From an uncultured Gellertiella sp. (GTDB taxonomy: Bacteria; Pseudomonadota; Alphaproteobacteria; Rhizobiales; Rhizobiaceae), in assembly GCF_963457605.1 (NCBI RefSeq), contig NZ_OY735139.1:124001-188000 (forward strand): a DNA stretch of 64,000 nucleotides, read 5' to 3'. Position 1 is the first letter of the stretch. Every line of letters begins with the position of its first letter. The position numbers and the translations under genes were made by a program. The notes beneath the pieces are model-generated. The model had not been told where the DNA came from, ran no database searches, and was given only the letters and a program-made list of their open reading frames with translations. Below, one piece after another: positions 17,859 through 26,466 of the stretch.

Positions 17859-17937
17859 AAGGGCGGGACGCGGGGCCGACTGCCTCCGTCGAAGCATTCC
17901 GCTCGTCAACTTCTCCACTCGATCATCCGGAAGGTGA

Positions 17938-18165
17938 CACGTCCAGCTCGACAGCTCGGCGAAGCTCACCTTCGAAGTCAGCGACGGCGTCCGACCGAAG
18001 CTCTACTACGCGTCCTTGCCGACGTTCCGGGCCGGAGGCGACCATGTCGAACTGCTGCCGCGTCCGGCAAGCTGCAAGCCGCGTGACCGCTGGTTGGAAG
18101 AGAACACGAAAGAGGCCGCTGCCTGCTGCGGTCCAGCCGCCTCCAAAAGCGGCTGCTGCGCGTAG
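17938..18165 (+). pseudogene. Unrecognised gene remnant, 3' part only
   Basis: After a stop at 17935-17937 a frame of 75 codons runs to TAG at 18163-18165. Its third codon positions are strongly G/C, as in real genes of this DNA, and it reads as a plausible protein (KLTFEVSDGVRPKLYYASLP, then a cysteine-rich tail CCGPAASKSGCCA). No ATG, GTG or upstream ribosome site opens the frame, so it is probably the end of a gene whose 5' part was lost. Family unknown. Confidence 0.4.
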
Positions 18166-18268
18166 TCCCAAAGGGGAAGAAAAGGGACATAGGAGGGGCG
18201 GATTCCGCCGCCTCTCATCGCACTGCCCGCTGCAACAAGAATCGGGCGCTCCTGCAACACGTATGCAG

Positions 18269-18285
18269 TTGCAGCATTGTTGCAG
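18269..18285. repeat. Candidate integrase arm site, right end
   Basis: TTGCAGCATTGTTGCAG, identical to 12959-12975, lies 80 bp inside the right attachment repeat. Further TGCAG-like units occur nearby (CTGCAAC at 18252 and ATTGCAG at 18300), as expected for a cluster of arm-type binding sites. Confidence 0.5.
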
Positions 18286-18364
18286 GTAATTGTTGACAAT
18301 ATTGCAGACTGGCCCTGATCGACGCCAATCACGTCAACAAAAATTGCCAAACACTCTCAAAGGC

Positions 18365-18432
18365 TTATGGCGGAAGAGGTGGGATTCGAACCCACGGTAC
18401 GGTCTCCCGCACGCCGGTTTTCAAGACCGGTT
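18365..18432 (-). repeat. Right attachment repeat, inside the intact tRNA-Ser
   Basis: 68 bp, 67 identical to 12845-12912. Identity ends at 18432, a few bases past the anticodon stem, so the crossover probably lay in or near the anticodon loop. Confidence 0.9.
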
Positions 18433-18457
18433 CCTTAAACCACTCGGACACTCTTCC
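18368..18457 (-). tRNA. tRNA-Ser(TGA)
   Basis: A 90-base class II tRNA with encoded CCA. The acceptor stem GGAAGAG pairs with CTCTTCC; the anticodon stem-loop CCGGT-CTTGAAA-ACCGG gives TGA; a long variable arm (GCGTGCGGGAGACCGTACC) and the T-loop GGTTCGAATCC are present. It reads UCA-type serine codons. Its 3' two thirds were supplied by the integrated island; the displaced original lies at 12848-12912. It is followed by rlpA on the opposite strand. Confidence 0.96.
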
Positions 18458-18744
18458 GTGGCGAGGCTTATTGCCTGAATGGGGGCGAATTGCAAGATGG
18501 GGCGGGGTGGGGATTTCGGCTGGAGGGCAGGGCTGTCCCGGGGCGGGGGGCGCCGAACACAGGCAGGAGCATCGCTAAGCATCTGTTAACCATGGCGTCA
18601 ACTATACCGACATTCTCCACAATTTTATTCGCATTTTCGCCATCTTCGAAGCATGCTCTGGTGTGAGCCCGCGCATCCGGCAAGACCTCCATGAAGGGGG
18701 CGGTGGATAAGCGGGTATCCTGTATTGCGTTGAGGGTGACAGAG

Positions 18745-19821
18745 ATGGACGGGGACATGAAGGGCTTTGCGGCCACACGCGCACATTTGCGCTGGATTGC
18801 GCTTGGCGCACTTTGTGTCGGCCTTGCCTCCTGCGGCACGACGCATGCTCCGCGTGGTCATGGCAAGCATGGCAAGGAATATTTCTCCGAATCCGAATAT
18901 GGCGTGAAGGCCAGCCCGCGCGTTGCCTATGGACGCAATATCCCGAAGGGCGGCGGGCGCTATCTGGTCGGCAATCCCTATGTGGTGCGTGGCAAGCGCT
19001 ACGTGCCGAAAGAGGATTTCGGCTATAACAAGATCGGCATCGCCTCCTGGTACGGGTCGGCCTTTCACGGTCGCAAGACGGCCAATGGGGAAGTCTATGA
19101 CCTCTACGGCCTGTCTGCGGCCCATCCGACCTTTCCGCTGCCCAGTTATGCCCGTGTCACCAATCTGGACAATGGCTCGTCGATCATCGTGCGGGTCAAT
19201 GACCGTGGTCCCTACCATTCCAACCGGATCATCGATCTCTCCGGCAAGACCGCCGACATGCTCGACCTGAAGCACAGCGGCACCGGCAAGGTGCGGGTGC
19301 AATATGTCGGCAAGGCCCGGATGGACGGGCATGACATGCCCTATCTGATGGCCTCCTACCAGCCGAAGGGCAGCCGCTTCCCGAGCGTCAACCCCGAGGG
19401 CCAGATCGCAACCGGCGTGATGGTTGCCTCCAACCAGCCGCTGCGCAAGCAGGTCCAGACGCTCGACAACCAGGCGGATGCCATCGGCTATGGCGGCAAT
19501 ACGCCGAGCGCTGCCTATGGTGACGGCACGGCCTCCCAGCCCTTCGCCGCCCTGCCTGCCGCCGCCCCACTGCCGCTTGCCGGTCCCGTCGGCACGATGA
19601 ATGCGGGCGGCGAACTCGCGAGCTTCCCGGTCCTGCCGCAAACCGGGCCTTTCCCCTACGAGCGCCCCGGCTTTACGCCGGGCACGCTTTCGGCAGCCTC
19701 TGCCTATGTCGATGTCCCCGACAATGCAAATGCCCCCTTTGATGCGGTACTGCATTTCAAGGGCGACCTGACGCCTGAATCCATTCTTGCCGCCTGGCAC
19801 CGGCAACATGTTGCAAAATAA
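18745..19821 (+). CDS. rlpA: RlpA septal ring lytic transglycosylase, lipoprotein
   Basis: A 358-residue outer-membrane lipoprotein: signal peptide with lipobox LASC (C30), a spacer, then the double-psi beta-barrel domain (IASWYGSAFHGRKTANGE to VRVNDRGPYHSNRIIDLS, about residues 110-200) that cleaves denuded glycan strands. The C-terminal 150 residues are Pro/Ala/Gly-rich and no clear SPOR domain is visible. The ATG at 18745 has GAGGGTGA upstream; ATG at 18691 or 18757 are alternatives. The next gene downstream encodes a D-Ala-D-Ala carboxypeptidase, so the pair serves peptidoglycan remodelling. Confidence 0.92.
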   Translation: MDGDMKGFAATRAHLRWIALGALCVGLASCGTTHAPRGHGKHGKEYFSESEYGVKASPRVAYGRNIPKGGGRYLVGNPYVVRGKRYVPKEDFGYNKIGIASWYGSAFHGRKTANGEVYDLYGLSAAHPTFPLPSYARVTNLDNGSSIIVRVNDRGPYHSNRIIDLSGKTADMLDLKHSGTGKVRVQYVGKARMDGHDMPYLMASYQPKGSRFPSVNPEGQIATGVMVASNQPLRKQVQTLDNQADAIGYGGNTPSAAYGDGTASQPFAALPAAAPLPLAGPVGTMNAGGELASFPVLPQTGPFPYERPGFTPGTLSAASAYVDVPDNANAPFDAVLHFKGDLTPESILAAWHRQHVAK

Positions 19822-19911
19822 GGCCATCGCTGCGGTTGCGGCGCGCGCTCTACTTGGCAGGCGTGTTGCGTTTCGATACAGCTGGCATCCCGATGCCTGA
19901 CGGGAACTGCC

Positions 19912-21102
19912 ATGAAAAAACTGCTGGTTACGCTTTCTGTCCCGTTGTTTGCCGGGTGCCTGTTCTTGACAGGACTGCTGGTTTCAACACCCACGTCTGC
20001 CGCCGAAAGCGCCACACCACCCGGTTTTGAAACCAGGGCCGCCGAGGCCTATATGATCGAGGCCCGCACCGGAACGGTGCTGCTCGCCAAACAGGAAGAC
20101 AAGCCGGTTTCCCCGGCTTCCCTTGCCAAAATCATGGTGGCCGAGACGATTGCCGGCGCACTCGCCCATAATGAGGTCTCGCTCGATACGGTCTATCCCG
20201 TCTCCGAACATGCCTGGCGAACCGGGGGGGCACCCTCCGGCACCGCGACGATGTTTGCAGCGCTGAAATCCACCATCCGCATCGATGATCTCCTCAAGGG
20301 CGTCATGGTTCTGTCGGCCAATGATGCCTGCATCATTCTGGCTGAAGGCTTGAGCGGCAGCGAGGCGCAATTTGCCGAGCGGATGACCAATCGCGCCCAT
20401 GATCTCGGAATGAAACAGACCGTGTTCCGCAATGCCACCGGCCTTCCCGATCCGCAGAACCAGGTGACCATGAAGGACATGGTGACCCTCGCCCGGCATG
20501 TCGAGGCGAGCTATCCGGAACTCTACAGAAATTATGCCGCGCCGGATTTCCAGTGGAACAGCATCCGCCAGCGCAACCGCAACCCGCTGGCAAGCCAGAA
20601 CCTTGGCATCGACGGGCTGGCGACGGGCTTTACCGAAGGCGAGGGCTACGCGATCACCGCCTCGGTCGAGCGGGATGGCAAGCGGCTGTTTCTGGCGCTG
20701 GGCGGGCTTGCCAGTGACAAGGAACGGCAGGAGGAAACAAAACGGGTGCTCGACTGGGGACTTTCCAGCTTCGACTATCGCAAGCTGTTTCTCCGTGGCG
20801 AACCGGTCGGCGAGGTCAGTGTCTATGGGGGCGTCCAGTCCTCCGTCGAGGTGGTTGCGAAAGAGCCGGTCGACATTTTCGTTCCTGTCAGCAATCCGGA
20901 ACGGATCAGCGGCCGTATCACCTATGGCTGGCCGATCTATGCACCGGTGGTTGCCGGTCGCGAAGTGGGCAAATTGTCCCTCTACAGTGGCCAGAGGCTG
21001 ATTCAGGAGGTGCCGCTGTTTACCCGTGCGCCGGTGGCCGAAGCCGGCCTGTCGAAAAAGGCCTTCGATGCGATCAAGGAACTGGTGCTTTTCTGGTGGT
21101 GA
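19912..21102 (+). CDS. dacF: D-alanyl-D-alanine carboxypeptidase (penicillin-binding protein, DacF type)
   Basis: A 396-residue S11-family peptidase with a signal peptide (about 1-30). The catalytic S70-L-A-K73 (PASLAK) and S135-A-N137 (VLSANDA) motifs are in place. The third motif, normally KTG, reads A237-T-G here (GIDGLATGF); the substitution is plain in the DNA (GCG codon). The protein has a C-terminal PBP5-like beta domain (about 290-370) and a weakly amphipathic end. It would trim the terminal D-Ala from peptidoglycan stem peptides in the periplasm. The effect of the missing lysine is unknown; it might be a lineage feature. Confidence 0.92.
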   Translation: MKKLLVTLSVPLFAGCLFLTGLLVSTPTSAAESATPPGFETRAAEAYMIEARTGTVLLAKQEDKPVSPASLAKIMVAETIAGALAHNEVSLDTVYPVSEHAWRTGGAPSGTATMFAALKSTIRIDDLLKGVMVLSANDACIILAEGLSGSEAQFAERMTNRAHDLGMKQTVFRNATGLPDPQNQVTMKDMVTLARHVEASYPELYRNYAAPDFQWNSIRQRNRNPLASQNLGIDGLATGFTEGEGYAITASVERDGKRLFLALGGLASDKERQEETKRVLDWGLSSFDYRKLFLRGEPVGEVSVYGGVQSSVEVVAKEPVDIFVPVSNPERISGRITYGWPIYAPVVAGREVGKLSLYSGQRLIQEVPLFTRAPVAEAGLSKKAFDAIKELVLFWW

Positions 21103-21218
21103 TCGGCAGAAAGGCCGGTCATGACCCGGCCGGAACGGTTTCCCTCATCATGATCTTCCATTAAAGAAGGACCCGACGCAGCCCCAACGGGGCTGCCTGA
21201 CGCAGGAAGTGGCATTTC

Positions 21219-21902
21219 GTGAATCATTCCGGCCTGTTCATCAGCTTTGAGGGAGGGGAAGGGGCTGGCAAGTCCACCCAGATCCGCCGCCTTGCGGGCA
21301 CCCTTGCCGGACGCGGGCTGGATGTGGTGGTGACCCGCGAGCCAGGCGGTTCGCAAGGCGCGGAGGCGGTGCGCCATGTGCTGTTGTCGGGGGCCGCCGA
21401 GGCCTTCGGGACCCGGATGGAAGCGCTGCTGTTTGCCGCTGCCCGCAGTGACCATGTCGAACAGGTGATCCGACCGGCACTGGCGCGGGCTGCGATTGTC
21501 ATCTGTGACCGCTTCATGGATTCCTCGCGGGTCTATCAGGGTGTTACCGGCAATCTCGAGCCCGACTTCATCGAGGCGCTGCAAAGGGTCGCCATCAACG
21601 GCGTCACCCCGGACCGCACCATCATTCTCGACATCCCGGCGGAAATCGGACTGGAGCGTGCCCGCAGCCGGGGGCAGGCGGCGAGCACGGCCCCGGATCG
21701 CTACGAGAAGGAACAGCTCGAAACCCACGAGAAGCGGCGCGACGCCTTTCTGGATATCGCCATTCGCGAGCCCGGGCGCTGCCGGGTGGTGAATGCCGCG
21801 CGCGACGAGGACCAGATCGCTTCGGAAATCATCGGGCTTGTCGACGTGATGCTTCGGCCGCGCAGCCAGCGACCGCAGAAAACCGCGGAAACCGGACGAT
21901 GA
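21219..21902 (+). CDS. tmk: Thymidylate kinase
   Basis: A 227-residue P-loop kinase that phosphorylates dTMP to dTDP. The P-loop is [11 protein letters not shown], the DR(F) motif is ICDRFMDSS, and the lid region is [15 protein letters not shown]. The start is GTG at 21219 with AGGAAG upstream. A GC hairpin (GCAGCCCC/GGGGCTGC, about 21179-21196) sits just before the ribosome site. The stop overlaps holB by four bases, the usual arrangement in rhizobia. Confidence 0.95.
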   Translation: MNHSGLFISFEGGEGAGKSTQIRRLAGTLAGRGLDVVVTREPGGSQGAEAVRHVLLSGAAEAFGTRMEALLFAAARSDHVEQVIRPALARAAIVICDRFMDSSRVYQGVTGNLEPDFIEALQRVAINGVTPDRTIILDIPAEIGLERARSRGQAASTAPDRYEKEQLETHEKRRDAFLDIAIREPGRCRVVNAARDEDQIASEIIGLVDVMLRPRSQRPQKTAETGR

Positions 21903-22921
21903 GCAGCGAGGATCCCGCCCTGCTCGATGGCGCGATTGCGCCTGCGGAAAATACCCGGCTTTTCGGCCATCAGGGGGCAGAGGCATTTCTCGCGCAGAGC
22001 TACCGCTCGGGCAAGGGCCACCACGCCATTCTCATCGAAGGCCCGGAAGGGATAGGCAAGGCAACCCTGGCCTGGCGTTTCGCCAGTCACGTGCTCAGCC
22101 ATCCAGATCCCGCCACCGCCCCGGACCACCTCGGCGATCCCGATCCCGACAGCGCCATCAGCCGCCAGATTGCCTCCGGTGCCTCGCACAATCTCCTGCA
22201 TCTCAGCCGCCCCGTCGACGAAAAATCCGGGCGGCTGAAGACGGCGATCACGGTGGATGAAATCCGCCGGGCCTCGAAATTCTTCAGCCAGACATCCGGC
22301 ACCGGCAACTGGCGCATCGTCATCATCGATCCCGCCGATGACATGAACCGCAATGCCGCCAATGCGGTGCTGAAAATTCTGGAAGAGCCGCCGAAGCGGG
22401 CGCTGTTTCTGGTGCTTTCCCATGCGCCGGGCAAGTTGCTGCCGACCATCCGCTCGCGCTGCCTGCCGCTGAAACTCGAGCCGCTGGACGATACCGCCAT
22501 GGCCGAAACGCTCGGTCACCTCCAGGTGACCTTGCCGCCAGCGCAGCGGCAGGCGGTCTTCGAGGCGGCCAGGGGCAGCGTGGCGACGGCGCTGAAGCTG
22601 ATCAATTACGGTGGCGCCGATATCGTCGCGGCCTTTCAGGATGCGCTGGCCGCGCAAGGGCCGGGGGCAAGGCGCAAGATGCACAGGCTTGCCGACGTGC
22701 TGTCGGCCAAGGATGCCGAGACGATTTTCGGCTTCTTCATCGACCATGTCACCGATGATCTGGTGGCGCGGGCCAAGCAGGCGGCCCATTCCGGCGATCT
22801 GGCGCTGGCCAACCGGCTCGCCCGCCTGTCGGTCGAGATCGGCGAGAAGATCACGGTCGCCCAGGCCTATAATCTCGACCGCAAGCAGACGATTATTTCC
22901 GTGCTTGAATCGATTGCCTGA
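21899..22921 (+). CDS. holB: DNA polymerase III subunit delta'
   Basis: A 340-residue clamp-loader subunit of the AAA+ fold. The region [13 protein letters not shown] corresponds to the P-loop, and [14 protein letters not shown] and the SRC-like sensor ([11 protein letters not shown]) are typical of delta'. The cysteines of the zinc module seen in E. coli are not obvious. Translation is coupled to tmk (ATGA overlap). It acts with tau/gamma and delta in loading the beta clamp. Confidence 0.93.
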   Translation: MSSEDPALLDGAIAPAENTRLFGHQGAEAFLAQSYRSGKGHHAILIEGPEGIGKATLAWRFASHVLSHPDPATAPDHLGDPDPDSAISRQIASGASHNLLHLSRPVDEKSGRLKTAITVDEIRRASKFFSQTSGTGNWRIVIIDPADDMNRNAANAVLKILEEPPKRALFLVLSHAPGKLLPTIRSRCLPLKLEPLDDTAMAETLGHLQVTLPPAQRQAVFEAARGSVATALKLINYGGADIVAAFQDALAAQGPGARRKMHRLADVLSAKDAETIFGFFIDHVTDDLVARAKQAAHSGDLALANRLARLSVEIGEKITVAQAYNLDRKQTIISVLESIA

Positions 22922-23008
22922 CGACAGGCAAAGTTGAGGTTTCGCAGACGCTCAACATCGGGTAAGAGCAGCCGCAGAGATTTCATGACCAGTGGACCGA
23001 CGAGACCG

Positions 23009-24553
23009 ATGACGGATAAAGCGCCCTTTTACATCACCACCGCAATTTCCTACCCGAATGGCAAGCCGCATATCGGCCATGCCTACGAGCTGATTGCGAC
23101 CGATGCGATGGCGCGTTTCCAGCGGCTGGATGGCCGCGAGGTGTTTTTCCTGACCGGGACCGACGAACATGGCCAGAAGATGCAGCAGACGGCGCGGGCC
23201 GAGGGCATTACCGCCCAGGAACTCGCCGACCGCAACACGGCCGAATTCCAGGCGATGACCACGCTGCTCAACGCCTCCAACGACGATTTCATCCGCACCA
23301 CCGAAAAACGGCACCATGCCTGCGTGCAGGATTTGTGGCGGCGCATGGAGAAGAACGGCGACATCTACAAGGACAGCTATGCCGGCTGGTATTCGGTGCG
23401 CGACGAGGCCTTCTATGCCGAAGACGAGACGGAACTGCGCGCCGATGGCCTGCGCTACGGACCGCAGGGAACGCCGGTCGAATGGGTGGCGGAGGAAAGC
23501 TATTTCTTCCGGCTTTCCAAATACCAGGACCGGCTGCTTGCCCATTACGAGGCCAATCCGGATTTCATCGGGCCTGCCGAACGGCGCAATGAAATCCTGT
23601 CCTTCGTCAAATCCGGCCTGAAGGACCTGTCGGTATCGCGCACCACCTTTGACTGGGGCATTCCGGTGCCGGGCGATCCCGCCCATGTCATGTATGTGTG
23701 GGTCGATGCGCTCACCAACTATCTGACCGCGACCGGCTGGATCGACGGGGGGCCGAGGGCAAAGTTCTGGCCCGCCAATATCCACATCATCGGCAAGGAC
23801 ATCATCCGCTTCCACGCGGTCTATTGGCCGGCCTTCCTGATGTCGGCGGGCGTGCCGCTGCCGGAACGGGTGTTTGCCCATGGCTTCCTGCTCAACAAGG
23901 GCGAGAAGATGTCGAAATCGCTCGGCAATGTGGTCGATCCCGTCAATCTGGTCCAGCATTTCGGGCTCGACCAGGTGCGCTATTTCTTCTTGCGCGAGGT
24001 CTCCTTCGGCCAGGACGGCAGCTACAGCGAGGAACAGATCGGCATCCGGATCAATGCCGATCTTGCCAATGGCATCGGCAATCTCGCCAGCCGTTCTCTG
24101 TCGATGATCGTCAAGAATTGCGATGGCCGTATCCCGGAGATGGGGACGCTGACGGAGACCGATCAGGCGATGCTCGACCAGGCGGACGCCATGCTGGCTG
24201 TTGCCCGCGAGGAGATGAACCGGCAGATGATCCACAAGGCGCTGGCCGCCATCATCGCCACCGTCTCAGAGGCCGACCGCTATTTCGCCGGGCAGGAGCC
24301 ATGGGCGCTGAAAAAGACCGATCCGGCCCGGATGGCAACCGTGCTTTACGTAACGGCAGAGGTGGTGCGCCAGATTGCAATCCTGCTGCAACCCTTTGTT
24401 CCGGCTTCCGCTTCCAGGCTTCTGGATCTCGTCGCCATCCCGGCAGAAGCGCGTGATTTCGCCCATCTTGGCGCGGCGGGACGGCTGATCTCCGGCACGG
24501 AACTAGTCGCGCCCACGCCGGTTTTCCCGCGTTACGTGGCACCGGAGGCCTGA
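23009..24553 (+). CDS. metG: Methionyl-tRNA synthetase
   Basis: A 514-residue class I synthetase that charges tRNA-Met. HIGH is read as PHIGHAYE near residue 15 and KMSKS as EKMSKSLGN near 300. The DEHGQK segment and the anticodon-binding helical domain (ending with the [10 protein letters not shown] motif) are clear. Length fits the short bacterial form without a C-terminal EMAP-like domain. The start [12 protein letters not shown] fits relatives; ATG 22985, eight codons earlier, is an alternative. It lies 87 bp after holB and 4 bp before tatD. Confidence 0.95.
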   Translation: MTDKAPFYITTAISYPNGKPHIGHAYELIATDAMARFQRLDGREVFFLTGTDEHGQKMQQTARAEGITAQELADRNTAEFQAMTTLLNASNDDFIRTTEKRHHACVQDLWRRMEKNGDIYKDSYAGWYSVRDEAFYAEDETELRADGLRYGPQGTPVEWVAEESYFFRLSKYQDRLLAHYEANPDFIGPAERRNEILSFVKSGLKDLSVSRTTFDWGIPVPGDPAHVMYVWVDALTNYLTATGWIDGGPRAKFWPANIHIIGKDIIRFHAVYWPAFLMSAGVPLPERVFAHGFLLNKGEKMSKSLGNVVDPVNLVQHFGLDQVRYFFLREVSFGQDGSYSEEQIGIRINADLANGIGNLASRSLSMIVKNCDGRIPEMGTLTETDQAMLDQADAMLAVAREEMNRQMIHKALAAIIATVSEADRYFAGQEPWALKKTDPARMATVLYVTAEVVRQIAILLQPFVPASASRLLDLVAIPAEARDFAHLGAAGRLISGTELVAPTPVFPRYVAPEA

Positions 24554-24557
24554 GACC

Positions 24558-25337
24558 GTGCTGATCGATACCCATTGCCATCTCGACTTTCCGGATTTTG
24601 CCGAAGAGCTCGATCAGGTCATCTCCCGCGCCCACGAGGCGGGCGTCAGTCAGATGGTGACCATCTCGACACGGGTGCGCAGGCTGCCGCAGCTGCTGGA
24701 GATCTGCGCGCGGTTTCCCTCGGTCTACTGCTCCGTCGGCACCCATCCGAACAATGCCGATGAAGAGCTGGATGTGACGGCCGCCGAACTGGTTTCGCTC
24801 GCCGCCCATCCGAAGGTGGTTGCCATCGGCGAGGCCGGGCTCGACTATTTCTACGATACGCAGAAGCCGGAAGACCAGAAATCCGGTCTTGCGCAACATA
24901 TCGCCGCCGCTCGCCAGACGGGCCTGCCGCTCGTCATCCACAGCCGCTCGGCAGACGGGGACATGGCTGATATCCTGCAGCGCGAGACAGGGAAGGGGGC
25001 CTTCCCCTTCATCCTGCACTGCTTTTCCTCCGGGGCGGAGCTGGCGCGGGTGGGGGTCGAACTCGGCGGCTATGTGTCGTTTTCCGGCATCCTGACCTTC
25101 CCGAAATCGGAAGAGCTGCGCGACATCGCCAGAACCATTCCGATGGAGCGGCTGCTGGTCGAGACCGATGCGCCGTATCTGGCGCCGAAGCGCTGGCGCG
25201 GCAAGCGCAACGAGCCATCCTATGTGGTCAATACCGCCGAGGTTCTGGCCGAGGTCAAGGGCGTGTCCGTGTCCGGGATGGCGGCTGCGAGCACGGAAAA
25301 TGCCTGGCGGCTGTTTTCTAAGCTGCCGAGGATCTGA
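24558..25337 (+). CDS. tatD: TatD-family metal-dependent hydrolase/DNase
   Basis: A 259-residue TIM-barrel hydrolase. Metal ligands are visible in DTHCHLD (H6, H8), GEAGLDYF, IHSRSA, LHCFSS and ETDAPYL. The family removes 3' nucleotides and acts in DNA or RNA repair. The GTG start lies 4 bp after metG and the stop 4 bp before the next gene, so tmk through the beta-lactamase-fold protein probably form one operon. Confidence 0.93.
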   Translation: MLIDTHCHLDFPDFAEELDQVISRAHEAGVSQMVTISTRVRRLPQLLEICARFPSVYCSVGTHPNNADEELDVTAAELVSLAAHPKVVAIGEAGLDYFYDTQKPEDQKSGLAQHIAAARQTGLPLVIHSRSADGDMADILQRETGKGAFPFILHCFSSGAELARVGVELGGYVSFSGILTFPKSEELRDIARTIPMERLLVETDAPYLAPKRWRGKRNEPSYVVNTAEVLAEVKGVSVSGMAAASTENAWRLFSKLPRI

Positions 25338-25341
25338 CCCG

Positions 25342-26160
25342 GTGGCAACGGTCCGGCGCTTCACCATCCTTGGCTGCGGCTCATCGCCCGGCGTGCCGCG
25401 CATCACCGGCGACTGGGGGGCCTGCAACCCGGAAAACCCCCGCAACCGGCGGCTAAGGGCATCGTTTCTGATCGAACAGACCGGCGCGGATGGCGGCGTG
25501 ACAACCGTGGTCATCGACACCGGACCGGATTTTCGCCAGCAGATGATAGCCGCCGGTGTCCAGCATATCGATGCCGTGCTCTACAGCCACGCCCATGCCG
25601 ACCATCTGCACGGGATCGATGATCTCAGGGGCTATTTCCACCAGTCCCACCAGCGCATCCCGATCCATGCCGAACCCTTTACGATGGAAAGAATCCGCCA
25701 GGGCTTCGGCTATTGCCTCGAAACACCCGAAGGCTCCAGCTATCCGCCGATCGTCAAGCCGCATCTGATCGAGGATCTCGATCATCAGGTGGTGATCGAG
25801 GGAGCTGGCGGAACCCTGTCGTTTCTGCCGCTGAAGCAGATCCATGGCGACATCATCTCGCTCGGCTTCCGGATCGGCAATCTGGCCTATTGCAGCGATG
25901 TCAGCGACTTTCCCGCAGAGACCGTCGCCAAGCTCGCAGGCCTCGACGTACTGATCCTCGACACCCTGCAATACCGCTTTCATCCGAGCCATCTGTCGAT
26001 GGAACAATCTCTGGCCTGGATCGCCCGCATCAATCCCAGACGTGCTATCCTGACCCACATGCATATACCGCTCGACTACAACAAGGTGATGGCCGAAACC
26101 CCGGACCATGTCGAACCGGCCTATGACGGTCTTGTCGTGGAATGCAGCCTGGACGACTGA
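25342..26160 (+). CDS. MBL-fold metal-dependent hydrolase (PhnP-like)
   Basis: A 272-residue metallo-beta-lactamase-fold protein with the binuclear zinc motif HAHADH at H83-H88, and later ligands in SDVSDF and LTHMHIP. The opening LGCGSSPGVPRI...NRRLRAS is typical of the PhnP-type phosphodiesterase subgroup that follows tatD in many alphaproteobacteria. The GTG start is chosen because it opens the family-conserved region; the ribosome site is weak. Substrate unknown. Confidence 0.9.
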   Translation: MATVRRFTILGCGSSPGVPRITGDWGACNPENPRNRRLRASFLIEQTGADGGVTTVVIDTGPDFRQQMIAAGVQHIDAVLYSHAHADHLHGIDDLRGYFHQSHQRIPIHAEPFTMERIRQGFGYCLETPEGSSYPPIVKPHLIEDLDHQVVIEGAGGTLSFLPLKQIHGDIISLGFRIGNLAYCSDVSDFPAETVAKLAGLDVLILDTLQYRFHPSHLSMEQSLAWIARINPRRAILTHMHIPLDYNKVMAETPDHVEPAYDGLVVECSLDD

Positions 26161-26218
26161 CCGGCAACTGGCTGGCTCATGGCGGGATCAGCCGTGCCGC
26201 CGGATTTAGAATATCCAA

Positions 26219-26246
26219 AAGTTCCATAATCTATCTTATGCGATTT
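26219..26246. other. dif-like 28-bp XerCD-type sequence
   Basis: AAGTTCCATAA, six bases, TTATGCGATTT has the CATAA-N6-TTATG geometry of Xer recombination sites. The outer arms match the chromosomal dif consensus only partly. It lies in the gap between the MBL-fold gene and the ABC transporter operon. Might be chance or a related repeated motif. Confidence 0.3.
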
Positions 26247-26371
26247 ACGGGTGGGGTTGTGAAGGCAGCTTTGCCGCGGTTCCGCATGTTGGATAGTCCG
26301 GTTCCCCGCCTCCGCAGCATGGCAAAGCACGCCGCGATTTGATGCGGTTCAGCGCACGGCCAGAACGATGG

Positions 26372-26396
26372 TTGACAGTGTCAAAAGCGCTTGATA
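26372..26396 (+). promoter_or_regulatory. Possible promoter element and LacI-type operator for the ABC operon
   Basis: TTGACA at 26372-26377 is followed at 26383-26393 by AAAAGCGCTTG, whose core AAGCGCTT is a perfect palindrome of the kind bound by LacI/GalR-family sugar regulators. No good -10 box stands at the ideal spacing. It lies 70-95 bp upstream of the binding-protein gene. No regulator gene is nearby. Confidence 0.35.
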
Positions 26397-26466
26397 CGCC
26401 TAGTATATTAGAGTCGCCTTATTATATTAAAGCAGTTGCGGCTCGAATAATATTGGGAGAATACAT

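Larger units (their letters stand above)
17362..17937. other. Structured, mostly non-coding island DNA
   Basis: No convincing gene is seen. A 16-bp imperfect inverted repeat (17608-17623 with 17644-17659, two mismatches) could form a hairpin. A larger bulged hairpin pairs 17809-17830 with 17881-17897. Two 18-bp direct repeats lie at 17767 and 17841, each followed by a short GC-rich stem (for example GCCGCCAAGGGCGGGA). The open frame at 17508-17777 on the plus strand is biased in composition and looks spurious. An RNA role is possible but unproved. Confidence 0.5.
12845..18432. mobile_element. Integrative island in tRNA-Ser(TGA)
   Basis: A 68-bp direct repeat (12845-12912 and 18365-18432, one mismatch) bounds about 5.5 kb. 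The right copy completes a full tRNA-Ser gene; the left copy is only its 3' part. A tyrosine recombinase lies next to the left copy. Cargo is a Vsr endonuclease, an 80-residue protein and about 1 kb of structured DNA, plus an IS21-family insertion. Base composition is uneven compared with the flanks. The element looks decayed but its integrase and both attachment ends appear intact. Confidence 0.88.

Noticed and set aside
17700-17900. CRISPR array
   Set aside because: Only two 18-bp repeats with a single spacer-like gap, no further units and no cas genes.
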